From Mariluticola halotolerans (GTDB lineage Bacteria; Pseudomonadota; Alphaproteobacteria; Rhizobiales; Devosiaceae), in NCBI RefSeq assembly GCF_021611515.1, contig NZ_CP090960.1:2958001-3022000 (forward strand): a stretch of DNA of 64,000 nucleotides. Reading direction: 5' to 3'. The notes under the pieces were generated by a model. It saw only the letters and a program-made list of their open reading frames with translations. It made no database searches and was not told the DNA's origin. Positions 1-8,721 of the stretch are shown in pieces. The translations under genes and the position numbers were made by a program. Position 1 is the stretch's first letter. Each line of letters begins with the position of its first letter.

Positions 1-846
1 GGTGGGGATGATGCCTTGTGCCTCGGGCGTGATCAGGTAGGCGAGAAAATCGCGGGCGAGGTCCTGATTTTCCGATGATTTGAGAATGCCGGCCACTTCG
101 ACCTGAAGGTAATAGCCCTCGGAGAAGGGGGCGGCGAGATAGCGGTCATCCTCTTCGGCGATCATATGATAGGCCGGGGAGGTGGTGTAGCTCAAAGCCA
201 TGTCGGCCTCGCCGGACAAAAGCAGCGCATAGGCATCTGACCAAGATTTGGCGACGGTGAGGATATGCGGGGCCAGACCTTCCCAGATTTCTGCCGCGCG
301 GTCGCCATAGGCGGCCTTGATCCACAGCACCAGGCCGAGACAGGGGGTGGAGGAACGCGGGTCCTGCAGCGCGATTTTCAAATCCGCGTCGGCGGCGATC
401 AGCTCTTCAAAAGAGGTGGGGGGATTGGGCAGGGTTTCCTTGTTATAGACAAAGGCGAAATAGGCATAATCGAAGGGCACGAAATCTGCCGCCTGCCAGT
501 CGCCGGGGACGTTGAGGGCGCTGGTATCGACCCCATGATCGGCAAAGAGGCCGGTCTGGCGCGCTTCCTCGGCGATGGAGGTGTCGAGGCCAAGAATGAT
601 ATCGGCCTTGGTGCTGTCGCCTTCAAGCTGGGCGCGGCGCAGGGCACCGATGGAACTATCGACACCAACGAAATTGACCGTGCAGCCGCAAGTGGCTTCG
701 AAGCCGGATTTCAGGCCGGGGGCCGGGCCCCATTCGGCGGCAAAATCATCATAGGTGTAGATGGTGAGGGTTGGGCTTTGGGCAAAAGCGGGCAGGGCCA
801 GAAGGCCAATAAAAGCCGCGAGCGCCAAGCGGATGGGTGACGACAT
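1..846 (-). CDS. thiB: Thiamine ABC transporter substrate-binding protein (3' end cut by window edge)
   Basis: Periplasmic thiamine/TPP-binding protein of the ThiBPQ importer. Reading the minus strand from the ATG at 846 gives 282 open codons that run off the left edge. The product starts with a signal peptide (about residues 1-22, cleaved after AFA) followed by TIYTYDDF, the typical ThiB mature start. Later segments include LEGDSTKADIILGLDTS and PFDYAYFAFVYNKE, both typical of ThiB. A TPP riboswitch lies directly upstream on the same strand, which strongly supports thiamine transport and TPP-repressed expression. thiP and thiQ would be expected beyond the left edge. The other readings of this stretch are shadows. 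Confidence 0.93.
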   Translation of the reverse strand, partial: MSSPIRLALAAFIGLLALPAFAQSPTLTIYTYDDFAAEWGPAPGLKSGFEATCGCTVNFVGVDSSIGALRRAQLEGDSTKADIILGLDTSIAEEARQTGLFADHGVDTSALNVPGDWQAADFVPFDYAYFAFVYNKETLPNPPTSFEELIAADADLKIALQDPRSSTPCLGLVLWIKAAYGDRAAEIWEGLAPHILTVAKSWSDAYALLLSGEADMALSYTTSPAYHMIAEEDDRYLAAPFSEGYYLQVEVAGILKSSENQDLARDFLAYLITPEAQGIIPT

Positions 847-921
847 GGTCGTTTCCTTTTTGCTTGGGCATGCAATGAAGGTGTCCGGTGGCGCGGGGCA
901 CGCAATGTGACCCTTGCCATC

Positions 922-1003
922 TCGATCTTCCTCCGCCAGCATGACCTGGTTCAGGTTCAATGGGTAATTCTCAGTTCCGGTTTTCCGAAACACCCCAGCG
1001 AGA
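922..1003 (-). promoter_or_regulatory. TPP riboswitch (THI element) upstream of thiB
   Basis: Read on the minus strand, the region holds the conserved THI-box pieces in order: a 5' GGGGTG, then CTGAGA, then ACCCATTGAACCTGA, then a GCTGGCGGAGGAA-type 3' arm. The thiB start codon follows about 75 bases later. TPP binding is known to repress expression in this class. The transcript must start above about 1003, so its promoter overlaps the 5' part of the divergent thiamine pyrophosphokinase gene. Confidence 0.92.
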
Positions 1004-1034
1004 CAAATCGAAACGTAGTGAGAGTAATTGCCAA

Positions 1035-1754
1035 GTGCAAGAGGCCATTGACCCATCCAGCCGCCCGGCTGACTTAAGCTTTGAGACGACGCTGGTGATT
1101 GTTGGTGGCGGTGCCGTGGATATTGCGCTGTTGCAGCGGTTACACGCCGCCGGCGCGGCAGTGGTGGCGGCTGATGGCGGCGCTGAGACCTGTTTGCGGG
1201 GCGGGATTATGCCGCAGGCGATTATCGGGGACATGGACTCGCTTGGCGACATTGCGGGGTGGGCCAAAAAGACCCACATTATTGAAATCGCCGAGCAGGA
1301 AAGCACCGATTTTGAAAAATGCCTGCAAGCGACGGCAGCGCCGGTGACGCTGGCGCTGGGGATGACCGGCAAACGGCTTGACCATACCCTTGCGGCGCTG
1401 GATGCCCTGGCGCGGCATGCGGCGGACCGCTGGGTCATCATGGTGGATGAGGAAGATATTGCGCTGGCGGTGTGTGGCGGGTTTGCGTTTGAGGTTGTGC
1501 CCGGTACGCGGGTTTCGGTGCATCCCTTGCAACAAGTGCGTTTTGCCGGATCCACCGGCTTGCAATATCCGCTCGATGGACTGGTGCTGGCACCGGGGGT
1601 GCGCACGGGCACATCGAACATGGCGGAGACCGGGCCGTTTTCGATTGAGACAGAGCCGGGAGAAACCGGGGCCTGGCTGTTGATTGTGGGGCGGGAACAT
1701 CTCGACCCGTTGGTCGACCGGCTCAAGGGACTGGCAATGGATGTAACCGGTTAG
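1035..1754 (+). CDS. Thiamine pyrophosphokinase
   Basis: Converts thiamine to thiamine diphosphate with ATP. Family motifs are visible: AADGG, GDMDSL, the ESTDFEKCLQ segment and GMTGKRLDH. An ATG at 960 is in frame but lies inside the riboswitch of the opposite strand and would add about 45 residues of non-family sequence. I therefore prefer the GTG at 1035 (239 aa, still slightly long for the family). The exact start is uncertain. The gene is divergent from thiB, so uptake and activation of thiamine share one short control region. Confidence 0.85.
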   Translation: MQEAIDPSSRPADLSFETTLVIVGGGAVDIALLQRLHAAGAAVVAADGGAETCLRGGIMPQAIIGDMDSLGDIAGWAKKTHIIEIAEQESTDFEKCLQATAAPVTLALGMTGKRLDHTLAALDALARHAADRWVIMVDEEDIALAVCGGFAFEVVPGTRVSVHPLQQVRFAGSTGLQYPLDGLVLAPGVRTGTSNMAETGPFSIETEPGETGAWLLIVGREHLDPLVDRLKGLAMDVTG

Positions 1755-1925
1755 GGCATATCCGGTTTGGATGGCTTGCGGGGCTGCGCACAATTCCGTT
1801 CTACGATGTTTGATGGGGGAGGCAATGTTTTCTCTAATATGTCGGCAAATTGAGCGGGCATGCCTCGCGCTTTGAGCGCCGAAGACTAGAATGGCGGCAG
1901 TTTTTGAACATGGAGTTTTACGCAA

Positions 1926-2831
1926 ATGCGCAACGCGATTTTTGCATTCGCTTTGGCCGCCGGCCTGACCGGCGCCGCCACTGCCCAGGCGACGGAAGTG
2001 ACCCCCCTGGTTGACGCGCAATGGGTGATTGAACATGGCGCTGACGACAATGTGGTGCTGATCGATATCCGTGGTGATATCGAGAATACCGATCTGGGTG
2101 ATGCGCCCTATATCGCCCATGCGGTTGTGGCCCCTTATTCGACTGCCGGCTGGCGCACCGAAATTCAGGGTGTGCCCGGCATGCTGCCGGAAATTGATGA
2201 TGTGGTTGAGCTGATCTCCAGCCTTGGCGTGGATGACAGCAGCCATGTTGTGATTGTGCCCTGGGGCACTGATTCCTCCGATTTTGGCGGCGCGACCCGG
2301 GTTTACTGGACCTTTAAATATCTCGGCCATGACGCTGTTTCGATTCTCGATGGCGGCTGGCGGCAGTATGATGCGGCTGGCGGTGAGCGGGTTGCAGCCC
2401 CGGTTGAGCCGGTGAAGGCGACGTTTACGGCTGATGTGCAGCCGCAATTGCTGGCCACCACCGAACAGGTGGAAGCAGCACGTGCGCGCGGTGTGAAGCT
2501 GATTGATGGACGTCCGGCGGCACAATATCGCGGTGAAGCCAAGAGCCCTGTGGCGCGCGTTGCCGGCACTATTCCGGGTGCGCTGAACATTCAGAATGGC
2601 GATCTCTACAGCGCCGATTACGCATCGTTTGCTGATCCTGAAGTTGTGGCGAGCCTTGCTGAAGGTGTTGGCCTTGGTGCGGATGAAGAGAATATCGCGT
2701 TCTGCAATACCGGCCATTGGGCATCGGTTGTGTGGTTTGGCCTGAGCGAAATCCAGGGCAACAAGAACACCTCGATGTATGATGGGTCGATGGCGGAATG
2801 GACGGCTGACGAAAGCCGCCCTGTCGAATAA
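1926..2831 (+). CDS. Secreted rhodanese-like sulfurtransferase (two rhodanese domains)
   Basis: A 301-residue protein with a signal peptide (about residues 1-22, ending TAQA) and two rhodanese modules, roughly residues 28-155 and 170-295. The C-terminal module has the catalytic Cys in FCNTGHWAS, the usual CxTGxxAS loop, so it is probably an active thiosulfate or 3-mercaptopyruvate sulfurtransferase in the periplasm. The next gene, 100 bases downstream, is a YeeE/YedE transporter for reduced sulfur. That suggests the enzyme feeds or uses persulfide or thiosulfate sulfur at the inner membrane. Confidence 0.85.
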   Translation: MRNAIFAFALAAGLTGAATAQATEVTPLVDAQWVIEHGADDNVVLIDIRGDIENTDLGDAPYIAHAVVAPYSTAGWRTEIQGVPGMLPEIDDVVELISSLGVDDSSHVVIVPWGTDSSDFGGATRVYWTFKYLGHDAVSILDGGWRQYDAAGGERVAAPVEPVKATFTADVQPQLLATTEQVEAARARGVKLIDGRPAAQYRGEAKSPVARVAGTIPGALNIQNGDLYSADYASFADPEVVASLAEGVGLGADEENIAFCNTGHWASVVWFGLSEIQGNKNTSMYDGSMAEWTADESRPVE

Positions 2832-2932
2832 ACCGGGACATCGCCGGTTTGAGAATTGATTTGTGGGCTGTCCCGGTTTGTTATCGCCGGGGCAGCTTTT
2901 TGCCCGCAGAAATTTGATCTGGATTTTGAAAA

Positions 2933-4141
2933 ATGACCGATACGGCAATGTCCTCTTCGCCCGCTGTGCCGCGCATTGTGATTGACCGTGCCCCGATGAC
3001 GGTGGCCGGCTTTGTGCTGGTGCTGGGCTTTGTGGCGATTACGGCGCTGGTGGATTTGCGGCAGGCAGCCCTGCTGCTGGTGGGCGCGCTTTTGGGGCTG
3101 ACGCTTTATCACGGGGCTTTCGGGTTTACCGGCGGCTGGCGCAATATGGTGGTCAACAAGCGCGGGCGCGGCATGCGCGCGCAAATGCTGATGATCGGGG
3201 TCGCGACAATTGCGATGATGCCGCTATTGGCGGCTGGCAGCCTTGGCGGGCAGGCGCTGGTGGGGGCTTTGGCGCCTGTCGGGGTTTCGGTGCTGGTCGG
3301 GGCGGCGCTGTTCGGGCTGGGGATGCAGCTTGGGGGCGGGTGCGGCTCGGGCACGCTGTTTACGGTGGGCGGCGGGTCGTCGCGCATGCTGGTGACGCTG
3401 GTGTTTTTCATTGTCGGCGCGTTGATCGGGACGGCGCATTTGCCCTGGTGGCTGTTGCAGCCCTCGCTGCCCGCGATTGATATTGGCCGGGAGCTGGGCG
3501 TTGGCGCGGGGATTGGCGTGACGATTATCGCGCTGGCGCTGGTGGCGCTGGTGACGGCGCTGATCGAGAAAAAGGCGCATGGTACGCTGGAGCGCGAGCC
3601 GGTGCCCACGGGCTGGAGCTGGATCTGGCAGGGGCGCTGGCCGCTGATCGGGGCCGGGCTGATGCTGGCGGTGCTGAATGTGGCAACGCTGCTGCTGGCG
3701 GGGCATCCCTGGTCTGTGACCTTCGGGTTCGGGCTTTGGGGCGCAAAGATTGCCGAGGCTGTGGGCGTCAATGTGGCGAGCTGGGAATTCTGGACCTGGG
3801 CGGGGCCGAAGGCGGCGCTGGAGACCAGTGTTCTGGCGGACAATACCTCGGTTCTGAATTTCGGCGTGATCCTTGGGGCCGCGCTGGCGGCGGCGCTGGC
3901 GGGGAAATTTGCCCCGAAGGTGAAGGTGCCGCTGGCCTCGTTCGCTGCGGCGGCGATTGGTGGTGTGTTGATGGGCTATGGCGCGCGGTTGTCGTTTGGC
4001 TGCAATATCGGGGCGCTGTTTTCGGGCATTGCCTCGGGCAGCCTGCATGGCTGGCTGTGGTTTGCGGCCGCGTTTGTGGGATCGCTGGGCGGGGTCTGGG
4101 CCCGGCCCCTGTTTGGACTGGACGGGTTTAAAAGCAAATGA
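2933..4141 (+). CDS. YeeE/YedE family (TsuA-like) sulfur/thiosulfate transporter
   Basis: A 402-residue integral membrane protein with many hydrophobic segments. It carries the conserved cysteine motifs of the YeeE/YedE family: GGGCGSGTLF near residue 140 and SFGCNIGALFSG near residue 355. TsuA members of this family move thiosulfate by passing it along conserved cysteines. A secreted rhodanese lies just upstream, and the stop codon overlaps the next start (ATGA), so all are probably co-transcribed. The substrate is inferred, because related proteins may carry other reduced sulfur species. Confidence 0.85.
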   Translation: MTDTAMSSSPAVPRIVIDRAPMTVAGFVLVLGFVAITALVDLRQAALLLVGALLGLTLYHGAFGFTGGWRNMVVNKRGRGMRAQMLMIGVATIAMMPLLAAGSLGGQALVGALAPVGVSVLVGAALFGLGMQLGGGCGSGTLFTVGGGSSRMLVTLVFFIVGALIGTAHLPWWLLQPSLPAIDIGRELGVGAGIGVTIIALALVALVTALIEKKAHGTLEREPVPTGWSWIWQGRWPLIGAGLMLAVLNVATLLLAGHPWSVTFGFGLWGAKIAEAVGVNVASWEFWTWAGPKAALETSVLADNTSVLNFGVILGAALAAALAGKFAPKVKVPLASFAAAAIGGVLMGYGARLSFGCNIGALFSGIASGSLHGWLWFAAAFVGSLGGVWARPLFGLDGFKSK

Positions 4142-4470
4142 GTACGGGGCGGAATACATTATTGTTCGGGGCGGCTTTGGCAGCGACTGCCGCGGCGGTT
4201 GCGGTTGATACCTATCAGAACCCGGTGCCGCCTGCGGTGGCTGTGGCCGGGCCTGCGGTTTCCGGCGCGGCACCCTGTGCTGCCGGGGCTGCGCCTTGTG
4301 CTGCCGGGGCTGTGACCGCGGCGCCTTGTGCCGCTGGTGCGCCGGCGGCCAAGAAGGCGGCACCCGCCGCGCCCCTCGCCAAGCCCGCGAAAAAGGCACC
4401 ACCGCCGCCGCCTGCGGTGAAGGTGGAAAAGAAAGCGCCACCCCCGCCACCCCTGCCGAAGCCGGAATGA
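4138..4470 (+). CDS. Small Cys/Ala/Pro-rich exported or membrane-anchored protein, unknown
   Basis: 110 residues, unrecognised. It begins with a hydrophobic segment (LLFGAALAATAAAVAV) that could be a signal or anchor. Then come three tandem PCAAG units (APCAAG, APCAAG, APCAAG), each with one Cys, followed by a Lys/Pro tail with poly-Pro runs (KKAPPPPPAVK, KKAPPPPPLPK). It overlaps the transporter stop by 4 bases, and its own stop overlaps the next start by 4 bases, so translational coupling is likely. Repeated single cysteines next to a thiosulfate-type transporter and a rhodanese suggest a sulfane-sulfur or persulfide carrier, but this is inference only. Confidence 0.6.
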   Translation: MSTGRNTLLFGAALAATAAAVAVDTYQNPVPPAVAVAGPAVSGAAPCAAGAAPCAAGAVTAAPCAAGAPAAKKAAPAAPLAKPAKKAPPPPPAVKVEKKAPPPPPLPKPE

Positions 4471-5051
4471 GTGGCTTGACGCCAGACAAGGACCGCGCCC
4501 GCGCCGAGATCGCCTTTTGCGAGACGGTGCTGGCCAAGGGCGGGCTGAATGTGCTGGCGGAAACGCTGAGGGATGCGGCCGATGTGACGATCTGGACGCA
4601 TTATCCGCAAGGGGATGTGTTTGACGCGCAAAGCGGGGCGCAGTGGTATTATCATTGCCATGAGGCGGATGAAGATGTGCCCGAGCACGGGCATTTTCAC
4701 TGCTTTATCCGGCCTCAGGGCGCGGACGGGCCGGTGCATCATCTGATCGCGATCGGGGTGGATGCGCATGGGCGGCCGCTGAGGCTTTTTACGGTCAACC
4801 AGTGGGTTGTGGGCGATGACTGGCTGGGGGCTGAGGCGACGATTGCGCTTTTGCCGAAATTTGACGTGCAGATGCCGCGCCCGTCCTATCTGGTCAATCG
4901 CTGGCTGACGGGCATGATTGCGCTTTATGAGGATGAGATCGCGGGGCTTATCCGTGACCGGGATGCGGTGCTGGAAACCCATGTCCCGCCCGCCGGGGTG
5001 GCGGTGCGGGCGGATGAGGGGCTGGAAGTGACCTCGGAACTCAAGGTCTAG
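4467..5051 (+). CDS. His-rich conserved hypothetical protein (DUF6969-like)
   Basis: 194 residues from an ATG that overlaps the previous stop (ATGA). A central HCHEADEDVPEHGHFHCF segment has many His, Cys and acidic residues and looks like a metal-binding or redox site. No signal peptide is visible, so it is probably cytoplasmic. The match to the DUF6969 family is from memory of the GHFH-type motif and is not certain. It is the last gene of the rhodanese-transporter operon, so a role in sulfur or metal handling is plausible but unproven. Confidence 0.6.
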   Translation: MSGLTPDKDRARAEIAFCETVLAKGGLNVLAETLRDAADVTIWTHYPQGDVFDAQSGAQWYYHCHEADEDVPEHGHFHCFIRPQGADGPVHHLIAIGVDAHGRPLRLFTVNQWVVGDDWLGAEATIALLPKFDVQMPRPSYLVNRWLTGMIALYEDEIAGLIRDRDAVLETHVPPAGVAVRADEGLEVTSELKV

Positions 5052-5078
5052 AACCTGTCCGCTTAGTCTGGAAACGCT

Positions 5079-5969
5079 TTAAGCGTCTTCCTGCTCCTGG
5101 GCCTGTTCGGCGGCGGCCTGTTTTACGGCGTCCTGGACTTTTTCGAAGGCCCGGACCTCGATCTGGCGGATACGTTCGCGCGAGACGTTGTATTCCTGGG
5201 CCAGTTCTTCAAGCGTTGAGGGGCTTTCCTGCAGACGGCGGGCCTTGAAAATGGCCTGCTCGCGCTCGTTGAGCACGTGCATGGCATTGTTCAACAGACC
5301 CATGCGCTCGTCATATTCCTCGGAATTGCCCAGCATGGTTTCCTGGTCGGGCGTCTCGTCGATCAGCCAGTCCTGCCATTGGCTGGTGCCCTCGTCGGCG
5401 CGCATGGGCGCGTTGAGCGAGGCATCGCCGGAGAGGCGGGAATTCATCGAGATGACTTCGTCTTCGGTGACGTGCAGGCGATCGGCGATCTGTTTGACGT
5501 GTTCGGGATGCAGCGTGCCATCGTCGAGCGCGGCGATCTGGCCCTTCACCTTGCGCAGGTTGAAGAACAGGCGCTTTTGCGCGGCGGTGGTGCCGATCTT
5601 GACCAGCGACCATGAGCGCAACACATATTCTTGAATGGCGGCGCGAATCCACCACATGGCATAGGTTGCCAGACGGAAGCCCTTGTCGGGCTCGAAGCGC
5701 TTGACCGCGTGCATCAAGCCCACATTGCCCTCGGAGATTACCTCGGAAATCGGCAGGCCGTAGCCGCGATAACCCATGGCGATCTTGGCGACAAGGCGCA
5801 GATGCGAGGTGATGAGTTTTTGGGCTGCGTCGGGATCCTCGCGCTCTTTATAGCGCTTGGCGAGCATGAATTCTTCATCCGGTTCCAGCATCGGGAACTT
5901 GCGGATTTCCTGAAGGTAGCGGTTAAGACCGCCTTCGGCACTCAGTACCGGTAAATTTGTTTGGGCCAT
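5079..5969 (-). CDS. rpoH: RNA polymerase heat-shock sigma factor RpoH
   Basis: A 296-residue sigma-32 type factor. Region 2 (SEGNVGLMHAVKRFEP, FRLATYAMWWIRAAIQEY) is intact, followed by the RpoH box AQKRLFFNLRKVKG that separates RpoH from other group 3 sigmas. Region 4 has an HTH (LEELAQEYNVSRERIRQIE). I chose the ATG at 5969 because GGGGGAAC lies just upstream and the protein then starts MAQTNLPVLS, as in relatives. The longer frame to 6014 adds an unlikely leader. It directs transcription of chaperone and protease genes under stress. Confidence 0.95.
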   Translation of the reverse strand: MAQTNLPVLSAEGGLNRYLQEIRKFPMLEPDEEFMLAKRYKEREDPDAAQKLITSHLRLVAKIAMGYRGYGLPISEVISEGNVGLMHAVKRFEPDKGFRLATYAMWWIRAAIQEYVLRSWSLVKIGTTAAQKRLFFNLRKVKGQIAALDDGTLHPEHVKQIADRLHVTEDEVISMNSRLSGDASLNAPMRADEGTSQWQDWLIDETPDQETMLGNSEEYDERMGLLNNAMHVLNEREQAIFKARRLQESPSTLEELAQEYNVSRERIRQIEVRAFEKVQDAVKQAAAEQAQEQEDA

Positions 5970-6135
5970 AAAAGTTCCCCCTTTTCGTCCCCTAGACATA
6001 AGGCAGACATGCAAAGCTCATGCCCGGAAAGGCGCATGGGCCAGCGATAAACAGAATATAGGTCTGTTGAAGTGAATTACACCCCCTCAGACGATATCGT
6101 GTTTCTTTTATCGGTAAATTACGATGAAATTATGC

Positions 6136-7161
6136 TCAACGTGGTTTTTTCTGGGCGAGGTCATAAGGCGTAAGCGCTTCTTCCAACAGAGCCATATCGG
6201 TGGGGAGCGGCGCTTCAAAGCGCATTTCCTCGTGGGTTCTGGGATGTTCAAAACCCAGTAATGCGGCGTGCAGGGCCTGACGGCCAAGACCGTTGACCCG
6301 ATGACGGAGATTGTCGGGCAGGCGGTTGGCCTTGGTGGCAAAGCCGGGCGCATAAAGCTGGTCGGCAACCAGGGGATGGCCAATATGGGCCATATGGACG
6401 CGAATCTGGTGAGTGCGGCCTGTTTCCAGCCGGCATTCAAGCCGGGTAATGTCCCAACCCTCGCCGCCATAGCGGTTTTTCGCCTCATAATGGGTGATGG
6501 CGACCCGGCCATCCTTGCGCACGGCCTGTTTCAGCCGGGCATTGGCGTCGCGCCCAAGCGGCGCGTTGACGGTGCCGGTATGGCTTTCGGTGCGGCCCCA
6601 GGCGAAGGCGATATAGGCGCGTTCGAGCGGGCCGGTGCGGCCGTGATCTGCGAACTGGGCGGCGAGGCGGTTGAGCGCCTTTTCGGTTTTGGCTGCCACC
6701 ATGACGCCTGAGGTGTCCTTATCGAGACGATGGACAATGCCGGGACGTTTGACGCCGCCAATGCCGACAAGACTGGCACCGCAATGATGGATCAGTGCGT
6801 TGACCAGTGTGCCCGAGGGGGAGCCGGGCGCGGGATGGACGACGAGACCAACGGGTTTGTTGATGACGATGAGATAATCATCCTCATAAAGAATATCGAG
6901 CGCGATATTCTCCGGCTGTGGCTCGGGATCTTCCGGTTCAGGCGCATCGAGGACCAGTAAATCCTCTTCTTTAACCTTGTATTTGGGCTCACTTACGGTC
7001 ACGCCATTGACGGAGACCGCGCCACCAAGGATAAGGTCCTTGATCCGGTTTCGGCTTAGATCGGCATGCAGACGCGCCAAAACGGCGTCCAGCCTGCCGC
7101 CAGCCGATGTCGCGTCGACCGCATAGTGCACAATGTTATCTTCAGTGGGGCTATCCTGCAT
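6136..7161 (-). CDS. rluD: RluA/RluD family 23S rRNA pseudouridine synthase
   Basis: 341 residues. An N-terminal S4 RNA-binding domain (about 17-75) precedes the pseudouridine synthase domain with the catalytic Asp in HRLDKDTSGVMV (about 140). It makes pseudouridines in 23S rRNA helix 69 if it is the RluD orthologue. An RluD assignment fits its length and its position beside rpoH, but RluC-like specificity cannot be excluded. Its start codon lies in a CATG that also starts the divergent neighbour. Confidence 0.9.
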   Translation of the reverse strand: MQDSPTEDNIVHYAVDATSAGGRLDAVLARLHADLSRNRIKDLILGGAVSVNGVTVSEPKYKVKEEDLLVLDAPEPEDPEPQPENIALDILYEDDYLIVINKPVGLVVHPAPGSPSGTLVNALIHHCGASLVGIGGVKRPGIVHRLDKDTSGVMVAAKTEKALNRLAAQFADHGRTGPLERAYIAFAWGRTESHTGTVNAPLGRDANARLKQAVRKDGRVAITHYEAKNRYGGEGWDITRLECRLETGRTHQIRVHMAHIGHPLVADQLYAPGFATKANRLPDNLRHRVNGLGRQALHAALLGFEHPRTHEEMRFEAPLPTDMALLEEALTPYDLAQKKPR

Positions 7162-7513
7162 GTCCAGTTCCGAGCCCTCTCAGGCCGATAATTCAGAGAC
7201 TATTTCTCCCGACGCCGCCGCCGTTATCACGCGGGCACGCCGGTCTTTTGCGATTTCCATTGCCCTGCTGGTATTCGGCTTTGCGGCAGTGGCAGTGGCC
7301 CTTGTCTATCGTACCGGCGGGAAAGAAGAAACTCCCGTTGCAAGTTATGCGGCCGGTGTGCTGGCCGTACCTGCGGGCGCGACCATTATTTCGGCAGTGC
7401 CCAGCGAGGGCATGTTTGCTGTTGCCTATGAAATCGCCGGCAAGAACCGGCTACGGCTGATTGATGGAACGACCGGCGCTATCATTCGCGACGTGGATTT
7501 CGTCAGCGAATAA
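7160..7513 (+). CDS. Small single-pass membrane protein (DUF6476-like)
   Basis: 117 residues. A short acidic N-terminus, one transmembrane helix (about residues 29-48, SFAISIALLVFGFAAVAVAL) and a periplasmic-looking C-terminal domain ending in TGAIIRDVDFVSE. Function unknown. Such proteins are often found next to rluD in alphaproteobacteria, and DUF6476 is my best family guess. I use the ATG at 7160, which shares its CATG with the rluD start on the other strand. An in-frame ATG at 7133 would overlap rluD by 29 bases. Confidence 0.65.
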   Translation: MSSSEPSQADNSETISPDAAAVITRARRSFAISIALLVFGFAAVAVALVYRTGGKEETPVASYAAGVLAVPAGATIISAVPSEGMFAVAYEIAGKNRLRLIDGTTGAIIRDVDFVSE

Positions 7514-7536
7514 ACGCGTCAGCCCTTGAACGGGCC

Positions 7537-8565
7537 CTAGCTATTGGCGTGGAGATTGCGGAAGGCGGCCATTCTGTCGGAGACGGATGTGCCGCCGACG
7601 GCCTGTGTTGTGGTTTTGTTTGAGGGCGTTGCCTTGGGCAAAGCCTCGGTTTCAAGGCTGTCGCCGGCAAATTTGCGAATTCGGTCGAACAGGCTTTCTT
7701 CTGTATCCTTGGCAATGTCGCTATCGGTTGCATAGACAAGATGGCTGACCGCTGAGGCGATATCGCCCAGCTGGTCGCGCAGGGCGGGCTTGTCGGCATT
7801 GCCGTTTTCCCAGTCGCGCCGGATGGATTTTTCGACATTGGTAATGCGTGAGTGCAGGTCTTCAAGCGCGTCCTGTTGCGAGAGGTGTTCGGCAAGGGAC
7901 AGCGGGGCACCGGATGGGGTGACGCTTTCGGGCTCTGCTTCCTCAAGCAGGGCATCGAGATGGCTGCCCGCGCTGGTGATGCGTGAATAGGCTTCGTCGA
8001 TACCATCGAGCGTGTCGAATGTGTCGCGATCGGAAAAGCTGAGGGCGTCTCGGATCGAGGCAATGGCGCTTTTCGGGGATTTCTCGACCGTCTCAGCGCT
8101 ATTTTGTACCGGCGTACGGGCGGCCAGCTCTGCCAGTTCGCGGTCGCGGCCGCGCAATTGCTGGGCAAGATCGGCAACTTCGCGTTCCAGCTCGTGCATG
8201 CGGGCGGTTGCCGCCTCATGACGGGTTGCAAGCTCGTTATGAATGCTTTCAAACCGGTCGCGCTCGGCAATGGCGATGGCGGCATCGCTGCGGGCGGTGT
8301 TGAGTTCGCCCAATTGCTCGGTGAGGCGGGTGCGCAGGGTTTCGATATTGCGTTCGAGCCGGCGTGAGGTGAGGGCAAATTCGGCGCGCAACTGATCCTT
8401 GTCGGCCCGGAATTCCGCCATGGTGATGGGGGTGGCAGCTTCGATGCGTTTTTTGGTCAGGCGGACGGCGCGCTTCCAGACCGATGGCAGGACGATGAGC
8501 GCAAAAAGGCTGGCAATCAGAAAGCCCAGCGCAAAATACATCATGCTTTCAATGGCCATGGCCAA
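7537..8565 (-). CDS. Membrane-anchored coiled-coil protein, unknown
   Basis: 342 residues. An N-terminal transmembrane helix (about residues 9-28, MYFALGFLIASLFALIVLP) is followed by a long cytoplasmic coiled coil (about 45-155, rich in Glu, Arg, Leu and Ala). A Ser/Asp-rich linker and a helical region rich in charged residues end the protein. No enzymatic motif is seen. The shape resembles envelope or polar scaffolding proteins of Hyphomicrobiales. In-frame starts at 8565, 8559 and 8544 are possible. It is convergent with the small membrane gene upstream. Confidence 0.65.
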   Translation of the reverse strand: MAMAIESMMYFALGFLIASLFALIVLPSVWKRAVRLTKKRIEAATPITMAEFRADKDQLRAEFALTSRRLERNIETLRTRLTEQLGELNTARSDAAIAIAERDRFESIHNELATRHEAATARMHELEREVADLAQQLRGRDRELAELAARTPVQNSAETVEKSPKSAIASIRDALSFSDRDTFDTLDGIDEAYSRITSAGSHLDALLEEAEPESVTPSGAPLSLAEHLSQQDALEDLHSRITNVEKSIRRDWENGNADKPALRDQLGDIASAVSHLVYATDSDIAKDTEESLFDRIRKFAGDSLETEALPKATPSNKTTTQAVGGTSVSDRMAAFRNLHANS

Positions 8566-8721
8566 ATTACCCGGACGTGCCGGCCTCGCTACCTGTTCAT
8601 TCCCCAGAATGGCAGGAATTCCCTGCCATTGCCAATTTTAGCACCCGTTATGCTTACTGCAAATGGGGGATGCCCGGAAAGCCTGCAAGCGGTTTTTGTT
8701 TTCGGGCGGATGGTGCGGTCC

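Noticed and set aside
960-1034. Long N-terminus of the pyrophosphokinase from the ATG at 960
   Set aside because: It lies inside the TPP riboswitch of the other strand and encodes non-family sequence.
1140-2948. Long minus-strand frames such as 1140-2948, 3224-4537 and 29083-30465
   Set aside because: They mirror the high-GC codon pattern of the real genes on the other strand and show no family motif.
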